DNA of 64,000 bases, taken from the NCBI GenBank assembly GCA_900542495.1, contig UQNW01000015.1, positions 1 to 64,000 of the forward strand, given 5' to 3'. This DNA comes from an uncultured Roseburia sp. (GTDB lineage: Bacteria; Bacillota; Clostridia; Lachnospirales; Lachnospiraceae). The position numbers and the translations under genes are program-made. Positions 52,654-60,592 of the stretch are shown one piece after another. Position 1 is the first letter of the stretch. Each line of letters starts with the position of its first letter. Under the pieces are notes generated by a model. That model made no database searches. It was given only the letters and a program-made list of their open reading frames with translations, and was not told the DNA's origin.

Positions 52654-54147
52654 ATGAGAATTAATAATAATATGTCGGCAGTGATCACGAATAAGCAGCT
52701 GCTCCGCACAGAAAATAATCTGACGAAATCCATGGAGCGGCTTTCTTCCGGTTTGAAGATCAATCATGCAAAAGACAACCCGGCAGGAATGGCAATTTCC
52801 AACAAGATGCAGGCACAGATCGATGCGTTAGACAGGGCATCATCGAATGCTTCCGACGGAACTTCCGTGCTGCAGATCGCAGATGGCGCATTGAATGAGA
52901 CAAGTGCTATTTTACAGAGAATGCGTGAACTTTCTGTCCAGGCAGCAAACGGAACGAACTCTTTAGAAGACAAACAGGCAATTCAGGACGAGATCGAGGC
53001 ACTGAAGGAAGAGGTCAACCGTATCTCCAAAGATACGGAGTACAATTCAAAATCATTGTTGGATGGCTCACTGGATACGCGTGTATATACGGATAACGCA
53101 AATGTTTCCCGTGTGAATGTTTCGGATTATGTAAATCCGGGAAAATATGAGATAAATATTAAAACAGCTGCAACGAAAGCACAGGCAGCATCTACAGCCA
53201 ATACAATTAAAAGCGATGATGCTGCAAACAAAATCGGTGTTTCAGGCACTGTTTCCATCAACGGATACGGCGTGGATATTGACAAAGATGACACGATGGC
53301 GGCAGTTTTTGAAAAACTCAGGGCAGCAGCTGAAGTTGGAGAAGCAGAACTTGTGACAGATACGACCAATCAGAATGAGTTCAAAGGTTTTCAGGCAGCC
53401 AGATATGGTTCTACAGTTCCATTAGTATTGACATTTTCCGGAAAAGATGGAACGACATCGGAAGATTTTGCAGGCAAACTGGGATATGCAGCAGATCTGA
53501 CGAAGGATCCGGATACCGATGCCATGATTTATGATGCGTCAAAACAGGATGCGACAAAAGGACTTGACGCACAGGTAGCACTTAGTGCCGGAACTGCGAT
53601 CGCAGGAACAACAGATACATCCATTTTCTCAAGCACTGCAACTGTTGCAACCAATGGCAACAGAGTGACGATCACGGACAGAGACGGATTTTCCATGAGT
53701 TTTCTGGCAAAAGAAGGAAAAACAGGAAAGACAGTGCTTGATGTGACCGATATCGGTAATATGACACTTCATATCGGTGCCAACGAGCATCAGAATATGG
53801 ATGTCCGCATTCAGGAAATTTCCTGTGAGACCCTTTATATCGACGATCTGGATGTCACATCTGTGACAGGAGCTGACCGTGCAATCAGCGCATTGGATGA
53901 TGCGATTGCAATGGTATCCGATGCACGTTCCAAGATCGGTGCTTATGAAAACCGTCTGGAGTATGCAACATCCAGTCTCGATACATTTGAGGAGAATATG
54001 ACGGATGCAATGTCAAGACTGACAGATGTGGATATGGCAGAGGAAATGACCAATTATACACAGTACAATGTACTTCAGCAGGCAGGCGTGTCAGTTTTAA
54101 GTCAGGCAAATGATCTTCCACAGAATGTTTTATCATTGTTACAGTAG
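52654..54147 (+). CDS. fliC: Flagellin
   Basis: A 497-residue filament protein. The conserved N-terminal D0/D1 region is about 1-150 (MRINNNMSAVITNKQL, LSSGLKINHAKDNPAGMAIS, QIADGALNETSAILQRMREL). A variable surface-exposed middle (about 160-400) follows, and the C-terminal D1/D0 is about 405-497 (AYENRLEYATSSLDTFEENM ... ending NVLSLLQ). The TLR5-contact region around LQRMRELSVQAANGT is conserved. AAAGGAG lies 6 nt before the ATG. Exported by the flagellar type III system, so no signal peptide is expected. Followed by a FliS-like chaperone. Confidence 0.96.
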   Translation: MRINNNMSAVITNKQLLRTENNLTKSMERLSSGLKINHAKDNPAGMAISNKMQAQIDALDRASSNASDGTSVLQIADGALNETSAILQRMRELSVQAANGTNSLEDKQAIQDEIEALKEEVNRISKDTEYNSKSLLDGSLDTRVYTDNANVSRVNVSDYVNPGKYEINIKTAATKAQAASTANTIKSDDAANKIGVSGTVSINGYGVDIDKDDTMAAVFEKLRAAAEVGEAELVTDTTNQNEFKGFQAARYGSTVPLVLTFSGKDGTTSEDFAGKLGYAADLTKDPDTDAMIYDASKQDATKGLDAQVALSAGTAIAGTTDTSIFSSTATVATNGNRVTITDRDGFSMSFLAKEGKTGKTVLDVTDIGNMTLHIGANEHQNMDVRIQEISCETLYIDDLDVTSVTGADRAISALDDAIAMVSDARSKIGAYENRLEYATSSLDTFEENMTDAMSRLTDVDMAEEMTNYTQYNVLQQAGVSVLSQANDLPQNVLSLLQ

Positions 54148-54172
54148 TATTTTTGCAGGGATGGTGTAAAAC

Positions 54173-54649
54173 GTGGAAAAAGAGCAGATTTTGGATTTTA
54201 CCAGAAGGATCAGCCAGAGCAACCGGAGCGGGCTTACGGTGATCAATTATGAGATCATCTTCGCTTATCTGGATGATGCAAAAAAAGCATATCAGGAAGA
54301 AAAATGGGAAGAGTTTAAGGTGGCTCTGCGGAAAGCACAGAATTCCATTGGTGAATTGATACAGACTTTGAATTTTTCCTATGAGATTTCTAAAAATCTT
54401 TATCAGATTTACGTGTTTTGCAGGGATTCCCTTGCGGCAGCCATGTATAAACGGAGTCTGACGGAGATTGAAAACGCAGAAAAAATGTTACAGAAACTGT
54501 ATCAAAGTTTTTGCAAGGTGGCAGAGACAGATGATTCTGCGCCGATGATGAAAAATACCCAGCAGGTGTACGCAGGGTACACATATGGAAAAGGTGATCT
54601 GGTAGAAAACTGCCAGGAAATGGATAAATCAAGAGGCTTCTTTGCATAG
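54173..54649 (+). CDS. fliS: FliS-like flagellin chaperone
   Basis: A 158-residue helical protein. The layout RISQSNRSGLTVINYEIIFAYL then ALRKAQNSIGELIQTLNF matches FliS, which binds the flagellin C-terminus. Residues 80-115 form the last helices. The C-terminal tail (about 120-158) is longer than in FliS of Bacillus. The start is GTG 54173 with a GGGATGG-like site. It is 26 nt downstream of flagellin, and its last codons overlap a terminator. The assignment rests on overall pattern and position. Confidence 0.75.
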   Translation: MEKEQILDFTRRISQSNRSGLTVINYEIIFAYLDDAKKAYQEEKWEEFKVALRKAQNSIGELIQTLNFSYEISKNLYQIYVFCRDSLAAAMYKRSLTEIENAEKMLQKLYQSFCKVAETDDSAPMMKNTQQVYAGYTYGKGDLVENCQEMDKSRGFFA

Positions 54650-54660
54650 AAGCCTCTTTT
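54631..54660 (+). terminator. Terminator overlapping the end of fliS
   Basis: AAGAGGCTTCT (54631-54641), loop TTGCAT, AGAAGCCTCTT (54648-54658), then a T-rich tail. The symmetric stem can also end the convergent DUF2508 gene. Confidence 0.85.
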
Positions 54661-54663
54661 CCT

Positions 54664-54879
54664 TTACGAAAGTTCCATTTTTTTTATGCTTGCCAACAAA
54701 AATTTATAGCGCATCTGCACAGAATTCAGTTCGTAAATATAGCAGTCGATCAGGTCCGGATCAACAACATTTTCGAGGTTGTTATAGGCATCCTGCAGTG
54801 CACGTGCGGTCTGGTGGAGGTCATCCTTAAGAAGCGCATAGTGTTTATCCTTTGCATATTCCTGCTGTAAAATGCGAAT
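54664..54879 (-). CDS. DUF2508 (YaaL-like) protein, apparent ATT start
   Basis: About 71 residues, helical, with the DUF2508 core ALQDAYNNLENVVDPDLIDC and YELNSVQMRYKFLL. In Bacillus, yaaL lies between recR and bofA; here it is divergent from bofA. The frame opens with TTG 54894, but that codon is part of the ribosome binding site itself (GGAGGGG, 54892-54886). ATT 54879 lies 6 nt after it and gives a family-like N-terminus (RILQQEYAKDKH). No ATG, GTG or other TTG lies nearby. Function unknown. Confidence 0.68.
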   Translation of the reverse strand: MRILQQEYAKDKHYALLKDDLHQTARALQDAYNNLENVVDPDLIDCYIYELNSVQMRYKFLLASIKKMELS

Positions 54880-55046
54880 GGTAATCCCCTCCAATCAATA
54901 AAATCTTATTAATAGTAGTATAGTCGTGAATTGGAAAAACTATACAATATCTCAAAAAATTTTCACTTTATAGGAACTTGCAAAGCAGCTCTTTGTTCTA
55001 AATCCCGGAAAAGAATAATAGAATAAAACAAAAAAACGTGGTGTTC

Positions 55047-55319
55047 ATGGATCAAAAAACAGGTATGCTGGCGCTTGCCGTCATTTGCGGGATCATTCTT
55101 CTCATACTTTTGCTGCGGAAAAAAGCGCAGATTATTTTAAATTTTTTAGTGCGGACAGTCCTCGGTGCAATCGTGATCCTATTCGTCAATGACATTTTGA
55201 AAACGCAAGGCTTCGATATATATGTCGGCTTAAATGCAGTTACCCTTTTGACATCTGGAACCCTTGGATTTCCTGGGGTTGCGCTGCTTTATGGAATTCA
55301 GGCGACAAAGTTTTTGTAG
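55047..55319 (+). CDS. bofA: BofA-family protein (pro-sigma-K processing inhibitor type)
   Basis: A 90-residue membrane protein with two to three hydrophobic segments: GMLALAVICGIILLILLL (about 6-23), FLVRTVLGAIVILFVNDIL, and the family C-terminus VTLLTSGTLGFPGVALLYGI. In Bacillus BofA restrains the SpoIVFB protease during sporulation; clostridial members are common but less studied. The start is ATG 55047 with a weak GTGGTG site; GTG 55038 is an alternative. Lies between DUF2508 and the tad operon. Confidence 0.85.
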   Translation: MDQKTGMLALAVICGIILLILLLRKKAQIILNFLVRTVLGAIVILFVNDILKTQGFDIYVGLNAVTLLTSGTLGFPGVALLYGIQATKFL

Positions 55320-55355
55320 GAAACTGCCAAAGTTCGACTTTTTTCACGATTGCTA

Positions 55356-55384
55356 TAGACAAGCGAAAAAGTGGTTGCTATAAT
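55356..55384 (+). promoter_or_regulatory. Promoter of the tad operon
   Basis: TAGACA (55356-55361), 17 nt ending in TG-C, TATAAT (55379-55384): an extended -10 promoter. Predicted transcript start is near 55391, about 20 nt before the first gene's ribosome binding site region. Confidence 0.8.
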
Positions 55385-55412
55385 CCGACTTACAACAGAA
55401 GTGAGGTGATGA

Positions 55413-55871
55413 ATTGGGGCGATTACAAATCTGACACTGCTGACATTTCTATCATTTGCAGCGGTAACAGATGTGCAATGCATGAAGATCAGTAACCGGC
55501 TGATCGTGTGTGGATTAATATGGGGACTGGTACTCAAAATTTGGGGAAATGGGTACATGGGTATTCTGTATTTTATTCTTAATATTACAATTCCGGTGGT
55601 TCTTTTTATTCTTTTATTTCAGATGCATGCTCTTGGAGCAGGCGACATCAAATTATTTTCCTTAGTAGGTAGTTTTTTGACAACGAGGCAGCTATTTCAG
55701 GTGATCGTTTATGCCTTCCTTTTTGCAGCAGTACTTGGCATGGGAAAAGTATTGTACGTGTATTTTTCACAGGGAGGAAAGAAAGACAGATTCACAAAAA
55801 TTCATTTTTCCATAGAAATTCTGCTGGCGGTTGTGTATGTGACAGGGAGGTGTGTAGTTGCAAAAAATTAA
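55413..55871 (+). CDS. Type IV prepilin peptidase (A24 family), apparent ATT start
   Basis: About 152 residues with four to five membrane segments. Catalytic Asp20 is in AVTDVQCMKISNR and Asp78 in LGAGDIKL, the pair of A24 aspartyl peptidases (TadV/CpaA). The first standard codon in frame, GTG 55473, would delete the first membrane segment and the catalytic Asp20. GAGGTG (55403-55408) is 4 nt before ATT 55413, and the promoter starts the transcript near 55391. Alternatively ATG 55409 is the start and an extra G in GGGG (55416-55419) breaks the frame. First gene of the tad operon. Confidence 0.75.
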   Translation: MGAITNLTLLTFLSFAAVTDVQCMKISNRLIVCGLIWGLVLKIWGNGYMGILYFILNITIPVVLFILLFQMHALGAGDIKLFSLVGSFLTTRQLFQVIVYAFLFAAVLGMGKVLYVYFSQGGKKDRFTKIHFSIEILLAVVYVTGRCVVAKN

Positions 55872-56889
55872 GATTGCCCTTTGTGATGAGGACAAGTTTT
55901 ATTGCGAGCGTTTTGCAGCCTATATGATGAACCATAAGGCGCAGGAAATTGAACTGAATATTTATTCCACAGTGGAGCAGTTTACCGGAGACGAGAAAAT
56001 GGGAAGCTTTGATCTGGTGATCGCAGGCAGTGGATTTGAGCAGTTTTCTTCGGATGTAAATATGATGTATCTGTCTGATCTGTGTGGAAATCAGGCGGCG
56101 GAGGAGGCAATGTGGGAAAAAGATACCATACCGAAGAAGAAAATTGTTACGAAATATCAGCCAATGGAACAGTTGCTGCATGAGATTTACGTGCAGACAG
56201 GCATGGCAAAAAAGGAAGCTGCCACAGTGCAGGTTGCAGAACATACAAAAGTGATCGGGGTATTTTCTCCGGAGGGACATGAGATGCAGGAATTATTTTC
56301 GGTTTTGCATGCGGTAAACCTTAGCAGCGAGCAGAAAGTACTGTATGTTAATTTTCTTGATTTTTCGGGATTCCGGGAGTTGTTCGGTCAGACAGGAATC
56401 TGTGATTTTTCGGATGTGATCCTTAAAATCCGGAGTGGGGAACTGACGGCAGAATATTTTTGGAACTGTGTTTATGAAATGACCGGGATATCCGTTATCC
56501 TGCCTTTGGAAAATCCGGAAAATATCAGACAGATCAGCATTGCAGAGTGGGAACAATTTCTTGGCTTTGTCGAACAAAATACGGATTTTGAAGTGCTGGT
56601 GATAGATTTTGGCACCGGTATGACGGAACTGGCAGAACGATTAAGCCGTTGTGACGAACTGCTTTTGATCTGCAGGGAAGGATTTTTTTATGAATGCAGA
56701 GAAGGGCATTTTTATCAGTGGCTGGAAAAAACAGGATATTTGTCGCTGTCAGAAAAAATTTACAGGGTTTCACTGCCTTATACAGCAAAAAGCATTCATG
56801 GCGGAGGAAATATAGTGGAACAGCTTCAGTGGAGCGAATTTGGTGATTTCGTGAGAAGGTGGGAAAAAGGATATGCAGGTATCGGATGA
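55858..56889 (+). CDS. TadZ/CpaE-like pilus assembly protein with degenerate P-loop
   Basis: A 343-residue cytoplasmic protein. A receiver-like N-terminal part (1-115, KIKIALCDEDKFYCERFAAY) is followed by a MinD/ParA-like fold (about 130-335). The expected Walker A position reads VIGVFSPEGHEMQELF (133-148) with no GKT, so ATP hydrolysis is doubtful. Later strands (KVLYVNFLDFSGF, FEVLVIDFGTGMTE) fit the fold. TadZ proteins place the pilus machine at a pole or membrane site. The TTG start has GGGAGG 7 nt upstream. Overlaps the peptidase gene by 14 nt and cpaF by 17 nt. Confidence 0.75.
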   Translation: MQKIKIALCDEDKFYCERFAAYMMNHKAQEIELNIYSTVEQFTGDEKMGSFDLVIAGSGFEQFSSDVNMMYLSDLCGNQAAEEAMWEKDTIPKKKIVTKYQPMEQLLHEIYVQTGMAKKEAATVQVAEHTKVIGVFSPEGHEMQELFSVLHAVNLSSEQKVLYVNFLDFSGFRELFGQTGICDFSDVILKIRSGELTAEYFWNCVYEMTGISVILPLENPENIRQISIAEWEQFLGFVEQNTDFEVLVIDFGTGMTELAERLSRCDELLLICREGFFYECREGHFYQWLEKTGYLSLSEKIYRVSLPYTAKSIHGGGNIVEQLQWSEFGDFVRRWEKGYAGIG

Positions 56890-58288
56890 GGAAGTTCAAA
56901 AGCTGAGAGAACATATTCTTGCAGAAGTGGATCTCACAAGAGAGATGAGCGACGCGGAGATTCGGACACTTGTTTCGGAAAAATGCAGTATTTATGGAAA
57001 ACAGCATTTCTTAAAATTGTCAGAACAGGAAAGGCTAGAGCAGTATCTGTTCCATTCGCTCCGTAAACTGGATGTGCTGCAGGAATTATTAGATGATCCG
57101 GAGATCACAGAGATTATGGTCAATGGTGCAGAAAACATTTTTTATGAAAAAAGAGGGCGGCTGTACGAATCGGAAAAGCATTTTACTTCCAGAGAAAAAT
57201 TGAATGATGTCATTCAGCAAATGGCAGGAAGTAATAACCGTATGGTAAATGAGGCGGCTCCAATCGTGGATACGCGTCTTTCGAATGGATCGAGAGTAAA
57301 TATTGTTTTACAGCCGATCGCGATTGACGGTTCGGCTATCTCTATCCGGAAATTCCCGGAACAGCCTTTTTTAATGGAGGATCTGATCCGTTTTGGAGCA
57401 GTCACGGAGGAAGCGGCAGAATTTTTAAAATTACTGGTGTTGTCGGGGTACAACATTTTCGTTTCCGGTGGAACAGGCTCTGGAAAGACAACATTTCTGA
57501 ATGCTTTGTCACAGTATATTCCAAGGGAGGAGCGGATCATCACAATTGAGGATTCGGCAGAATTACAACTGATCGATAAGCCGAATCTGGTGCGGCTGGA
57601 AACAAGGAATGCCAACACGGAAGGTGTTTTGCCAATCACGATCCGGGATCTGATCAAAACGGCACTCCGCATGCGTCCAAACAGAGTAATCGTGGGAGAG
57701 TGCCGTGGAGCAGAAGCACTGGATGTGTTACAGGCTATGAACACGGGGCACGACGGCAGCTTGTCCACAGGACATGCAAATTCCTGCAGGGATATGTTGA
57801 GCCGGTTGGAAACGATGGTTCTTATGGGGATGGAACTGCCGCTTCCGGCAATCCGAAGCCAGATTGCATCCGGAATTGATATCCTCGTTCATCTGGGGCG
57901 TATGCGTGACAAGAGCCGAAAAGTGTTATCCATTACAGAAATTGCTGAATATAAGGAAAATCAGATCATTTTGAACGAAATATACCGCTTTAAAGAATGT
58001 AAAGCGGAAGAAAATACAACAGAAAGCACAGAAGAAAATGTGGAAGGACATATAGAAGCATATGCAAAGGAAAATGTGGAAGAATCCGTAGAAACATATG
58101 CACAGAAAAAGGTGGAAAGATGTGTAGAAACATATGTGAGGGAAAAGGTGGAAGGATGTGTGGAAATATGTGAAAAGGAAAAAGCGGGAAAGTCAGAATA
58201 TATCGTCCGGGGAAACTTGGAGAAGGTGGGAAACTTGATACATACAGAGAAAATGATAAGGGCAGGGTATCATCTGGATGGATTATAA
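56873..58288 (+). CDS. Pilus assembly ATPase TadA/CpaF
   Basis: A 471-residue secretion ATPase that powers Flp pilus assembly. The N-terminal domain is about 1-150. Walker A GGTGSGKTT lies near 198-206, an Asp box/Walker B region covers TIEDSAELQ to IVGECRGAEAL, and the His box is near TGHDGSLSTGHANS. The catalytic core ends near residue 375. About 95 residues follow that are not part of the family, including four 12-residue repeats (about 388-435). It overlaps tadZ by 17 nt and tadB by 11 nt. Confidence 0.92.
   Translation: MQVSDEEVQKLREHILAEVDLTREMSDAEIRTLVSEKCSIYGKQHFLKLSEQERLEQYLFHSLRKLDVLQELLDDPEITEIMVNGAENIFYEKRGRLYESEKHFTSREKLNDVIQQMAGSNNRMVNEAAPIVDTRLSNGSRVNIVLQPIAIDGSAISIRKFPEQPFLMEDLIRFGAVTEEAAEFLKLLVLSGYNIFVSGGTGSGKTTFLNALSQYIPREERIITIEDSAELQLIDKPNLVRLETRNANTEGVLPITIRDLIKTALRMRPNRVIVGECRGAEALDVLQAMNTGHDGSLSTGHANSCRDMLSRLETMVLMGMELPLPAIRSQIASGIDILVHLGRMRDKSRKVLSITEIAEYKENQIILNEIYRFKECKAEENTTESTEENVEGHIEAYAKENVEESVETYAQKKVERCVETYVREKVEGCVEICEKEKAGKSEYIVRGNLEKVGNLIHTEKMIRAGYHLDGL
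58034..58177 (+). repeat. Four tandem 36-bp repeats inside the cpaF-like gene
   Basis: Units at 58034-58069, 58070-58105, 58106-58141 and 58142-58177 encode 12-residue blocks of the form ENVEESVETYAQ / KKVERCVETYVR. They are in frame and share a VExxVETYA core, lying in the C-terminal extension of the ATPase. Confidence 0.85.
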
Positions 58289-59015
58289 AAACTATATTTT
58301 GAGCAGAAAAGAGAGGATGTTTTGTCTGTGCGAAGGGCTGGCGGCAGGAGCACTGGCAGCGTGGATTTTATACCAGTCTGCCTGGGGGCTTGTATTGGTT
58401 GTTCTTTTTGTACAACTTTGTGTCAAACGGGAGAAAAAGAAACGGTCAGAACAGCGAAAGGAAGCACTTTTACTGGAGTTCCGCGATGCCATGCAGAGCG
58501 TTACAGTGGCGCTTCAGGCTGGATATTCCATGGAAAATGCATGGCGGGAAAGTGAAAAGGAGATGACAGAACTGTTTGGAAATGACAGTCTGTTTGTCAC
58601 AGAACTGCACCAGATCAATCAGGCAGTCGGAATGAACCAGCCAATCGAAAAGCTGTTGTATGAATTTGCCCTGCGCAGTGACTGTGAGGATATTCAGAAC
58701 TTTTCAGATGTTTTTCTGTTTGCGAAGCGCAGCGGAGGTGATTTCCCAAAAATTATTTCTACAACCATAGAACAGATTAGTGACAAGATCGAGGTAGAAA
58801 GGGAAGTGCAGACCGTAATCTCTGCAAAAAAAATGGAACAGAAGATTATGAATGTGATTCCTATTTTTATTATTTTGTATCTGAATCTTACATCGGGAGA
58901 ATTTTTGCAGCCTCTGTATGGAAATTTTTTTGGAATCTGTGTTATGACGGCAGTACTGGGCGCGTATCTTCTTGCCATAAAACTATCGGAAAAAATGACG
59001 AACATCAAAGTCTGA
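58278..59015 (+). CDS. Pilus inner-membrane platform protein TadB
   Basis: A 245-residue T2SF-domain membrane protein. A hydrophobic N-terminal pair (about 15-50) is followed by a cytoplasmic helical domain (LLLEFRDAMQSVTVALQAGY, MENAWRESEKEM, FAKRSGGDFPKIISTTIEQI). Two C-terminal membrane segments (about 190-235) complete it. It is paired with the TadC-like protein that follows; together they form the platform for CpaF. It starts within the end of cpaF, indicating translational coupling. Confidence 0.88.
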   Translation: MDYKNYILSRKERMFCLCEGLAAGALAAWILYQSAWGLVLVVLFVQLCVKREKKKRSEQRKEALLLEFRDAMQSVTVALQAGYSMENAWRESEKEMTELFGNDSLFVTELHQINQAVGMNQPIEKLLYEFALRSDCEDIQNFSDVFLFAKRSGGDFPKIISTTIEQISDKIEVEREVQTVISAKKMEQKIMNVIPIFIILYLNLTSGEFLQPLYGNFFGICVMTAVLGAYLLAIKLSEKMTNIKV

Positions 59016-59068
59016 AAAGAAATAGCGTTGGTAATAATGAAGACAGGATGAAACGTGGGAAGGAATTT

Positions 59069-60316
59069 ATGAAAAAGAGAGAGAAACAAGGGCAGGAGCA
59101 GAGCATTTCAAAGAAAATGGGGAAAGTATTTGCTTTGTTTGCAATCCTTGCATTGCTGGCTTTTGTGCAGGAAAAGATGAGTCCGGTGCTGGAATCCGGA
59201 GATATTCTGGAACGAAATGCGCATGGAGAAGGAAGTTATGAGGCAAATCTTGTCTGGAAAATCCCGGAAGAGGCTATGCAGCAGGAACTGACAGTGCAAG
59301 TGGAAGAACAAAGCTTGTCCAGGCAGGAACAGAAAGCATTATTAGAGGCAGCAAAACAGGAAATTGCAGAAACTTTTTTGGAAGAAAATGATTCGCTGGA
59401 TGAAATCCGGGAAGATGTCTGTGTGAAAGCGCAGTATCAGGACGGACAGGTAATGGCAGACTGGAGTTTTGATTCCTATCAGTATATTGATCTGGAAGGT
59501 CATGTATTGAATGATAGTCTGGGAGATCAGGAGAAACTCGTAAAAGCTGTAGTCGAATTGAAGTGTGGAAGCCAGACACAGGAATATCAGTTCTTCTTTC
59601 AGATATGCCCAAAAGAGTACTCAGATGAAGAAAAAATATCCAATAAATTAAAACAGGAATTAACAAAACAGAACGAAAAAACAGACACAGCAGAACTGAT
59701 TTTGCCGGAAACAATTGATGGAAAACAAATCATATGGAAAGAAAAAAGTGAAAGAATGCCTTTAAAACTGCTGTTTCTGGGGCTCATTGCAGCAGGGTGT
59801 ATTCCACTGATTGAAAAGTCTAAAAAGCTGGAACAGGAAAAACAGCGAAAAGAAAAATTACAGTCAGAGTATCCGGAACTTGTGAGTAAGCTGACCATTC
59901 TTCTCGGTGCCGGAATGACATTATCCGGTGCATGGAATAAAATTGCAACTAATTATAGCAATAAGCGGAAAAATAATACAATAGAATTTCATCCGTTATA
60001 TGAGGAAATGCTTGTTACATGTCATGAAATGGAAAGTGGTGCAGGTGAGGTGCGCGCATATGAGCGTTTTGGAGAGCGGTGTGGACTGCATCGTTACCGG
60101 AAATTCAGCAGTCTTTTAACGCAAAATCTCCGGAAAGGAACCAGAGGACTTATACAGTTATTAGAGCAGGAGGTTTCAGATGCTTTTGAGGAACGAAAAA
60201 ATAATGCAAAGAAATGTGGTGAGGAAGCAGGAACAAAGATGCTGCTTCCGATGATGATGATGTTTGGCATTATTATTGTCATTATTATGGTGCCTGCATT
60301 TTTATCGCTGCAGTAG
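59069..60316 (+). CDS. TadC-like pilus platform protein with N-terminal extracytoplasmic extension
   Basis: A 415-residue protein. An N-terminal membrane segment (about 18-38, KVFALFAILALLAFV) leads to an extracytoplasmic part of about 190 residues (about 40-230) that ordinary TadC lacks. It is followed by a membrane segment (LKLLFLGLIAAGCIPLI) and the T2SF part (YPELVSKLTILLGAGMTLSG ... HRYRKFSSLLTQNLRKGTRG), with a final membrane helix (MLLPMMMMFGIIIVIIMVP). Start 59069 is chosen because GGAAGGA lies 5 nt upstream; ATG 59048 is less well placed. Confidence 0.83.
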   Translation: MKKREKQGQEQSISKKMGKVFALFAILALLAFVQEKMSPVLESGDILERNAHGEGSYEANLVWKIPEEAMQQELTVQVEEQSLSRQEQKALLEAAKQEIAETFLEENDSLDEIREDVCVKAQYQDGQVMADWSFDSYQYIDLEGHVLNDSLGDQEKLVKAVVELKCGSQTQEYQFFFQICPKEYSDEEKISNKLKQELTKQNEKTDTAELILPETIDGKQIIWKEKSERMPLKLLFLGLIAAGCIPLIEKSKKLEQEKQRKEKLQSEYPELVSKLTILLGAGMTLSGAWNKIATNYSNKRKNNTIEFHPLYEEMLVTCHEMESGAGEVRAYERFGERCGLHRYRKFSSLLTQNLRKGTRGLIQLLEQEVSDAFEERKNNAKKCGEEAGTKMLLPMMMMFGIIIVIIMVPAFLSLQ

Positions 60317-60409
60317 GGTATGTAAGAGGAAAGCATCGAAGATGCGGTTTCGCGAATGGGGTGCTGAATAGTTATGAGATTATTAAGAATAGGAAAGGAA
60401 GAAAACATT

Positions 60410-60592
60410 ATGGAAAATCAAATGGTAAGAGTAGCAAAAGAATTTGCAAAAGATGAGAGCGGCGTGGGTGTTGTAGAGATGATTTTGATCCTTGTCGTCC
60501 TGATCGGACTTGTGATCATTTTCAAAAAGCAGCTCACAAATCTGGTAAACAGTATCTTTGAAACGATTAACAGCAAGGCAGGAAGTATCTAG
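60410..60592 (+). CDS. Flp-type pilin
   Basis: A 60-residue prepilin. A hydrophilic leader (1-18) ends in Gly18, with Glu23 at +5 of the expected cleavage site (DESGVGVVEM) and a hydrophobic helix at 21-41. This is the class IVb layout processed by A24 peptidases. The mature form would be about 42 residues, a typical Flp size. GGAAG lies 8-9 nt before ATG 60410. It is the probable major pilus subunit. The stop overlaps the next GTG. Confidence 0.88.
   Translation: MENQMVRVAKEFAKDESGVGVVEMILILVVLIGLVIIFKKQLTNLVNSIFETINSKAGSI

Noticed and set aside
57214..57768. 184-codon antisense frame within the pilus ATPase gene
   Set aside because: It is the complement of conserved ATPase motifs, with no independent signals.
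58034..58177. CRISPR-like regular repeats
   Set aside because: The 36-bp units are directly adjacent with no spacers and are in frame with the ATPase gene, so they are coding repeats.
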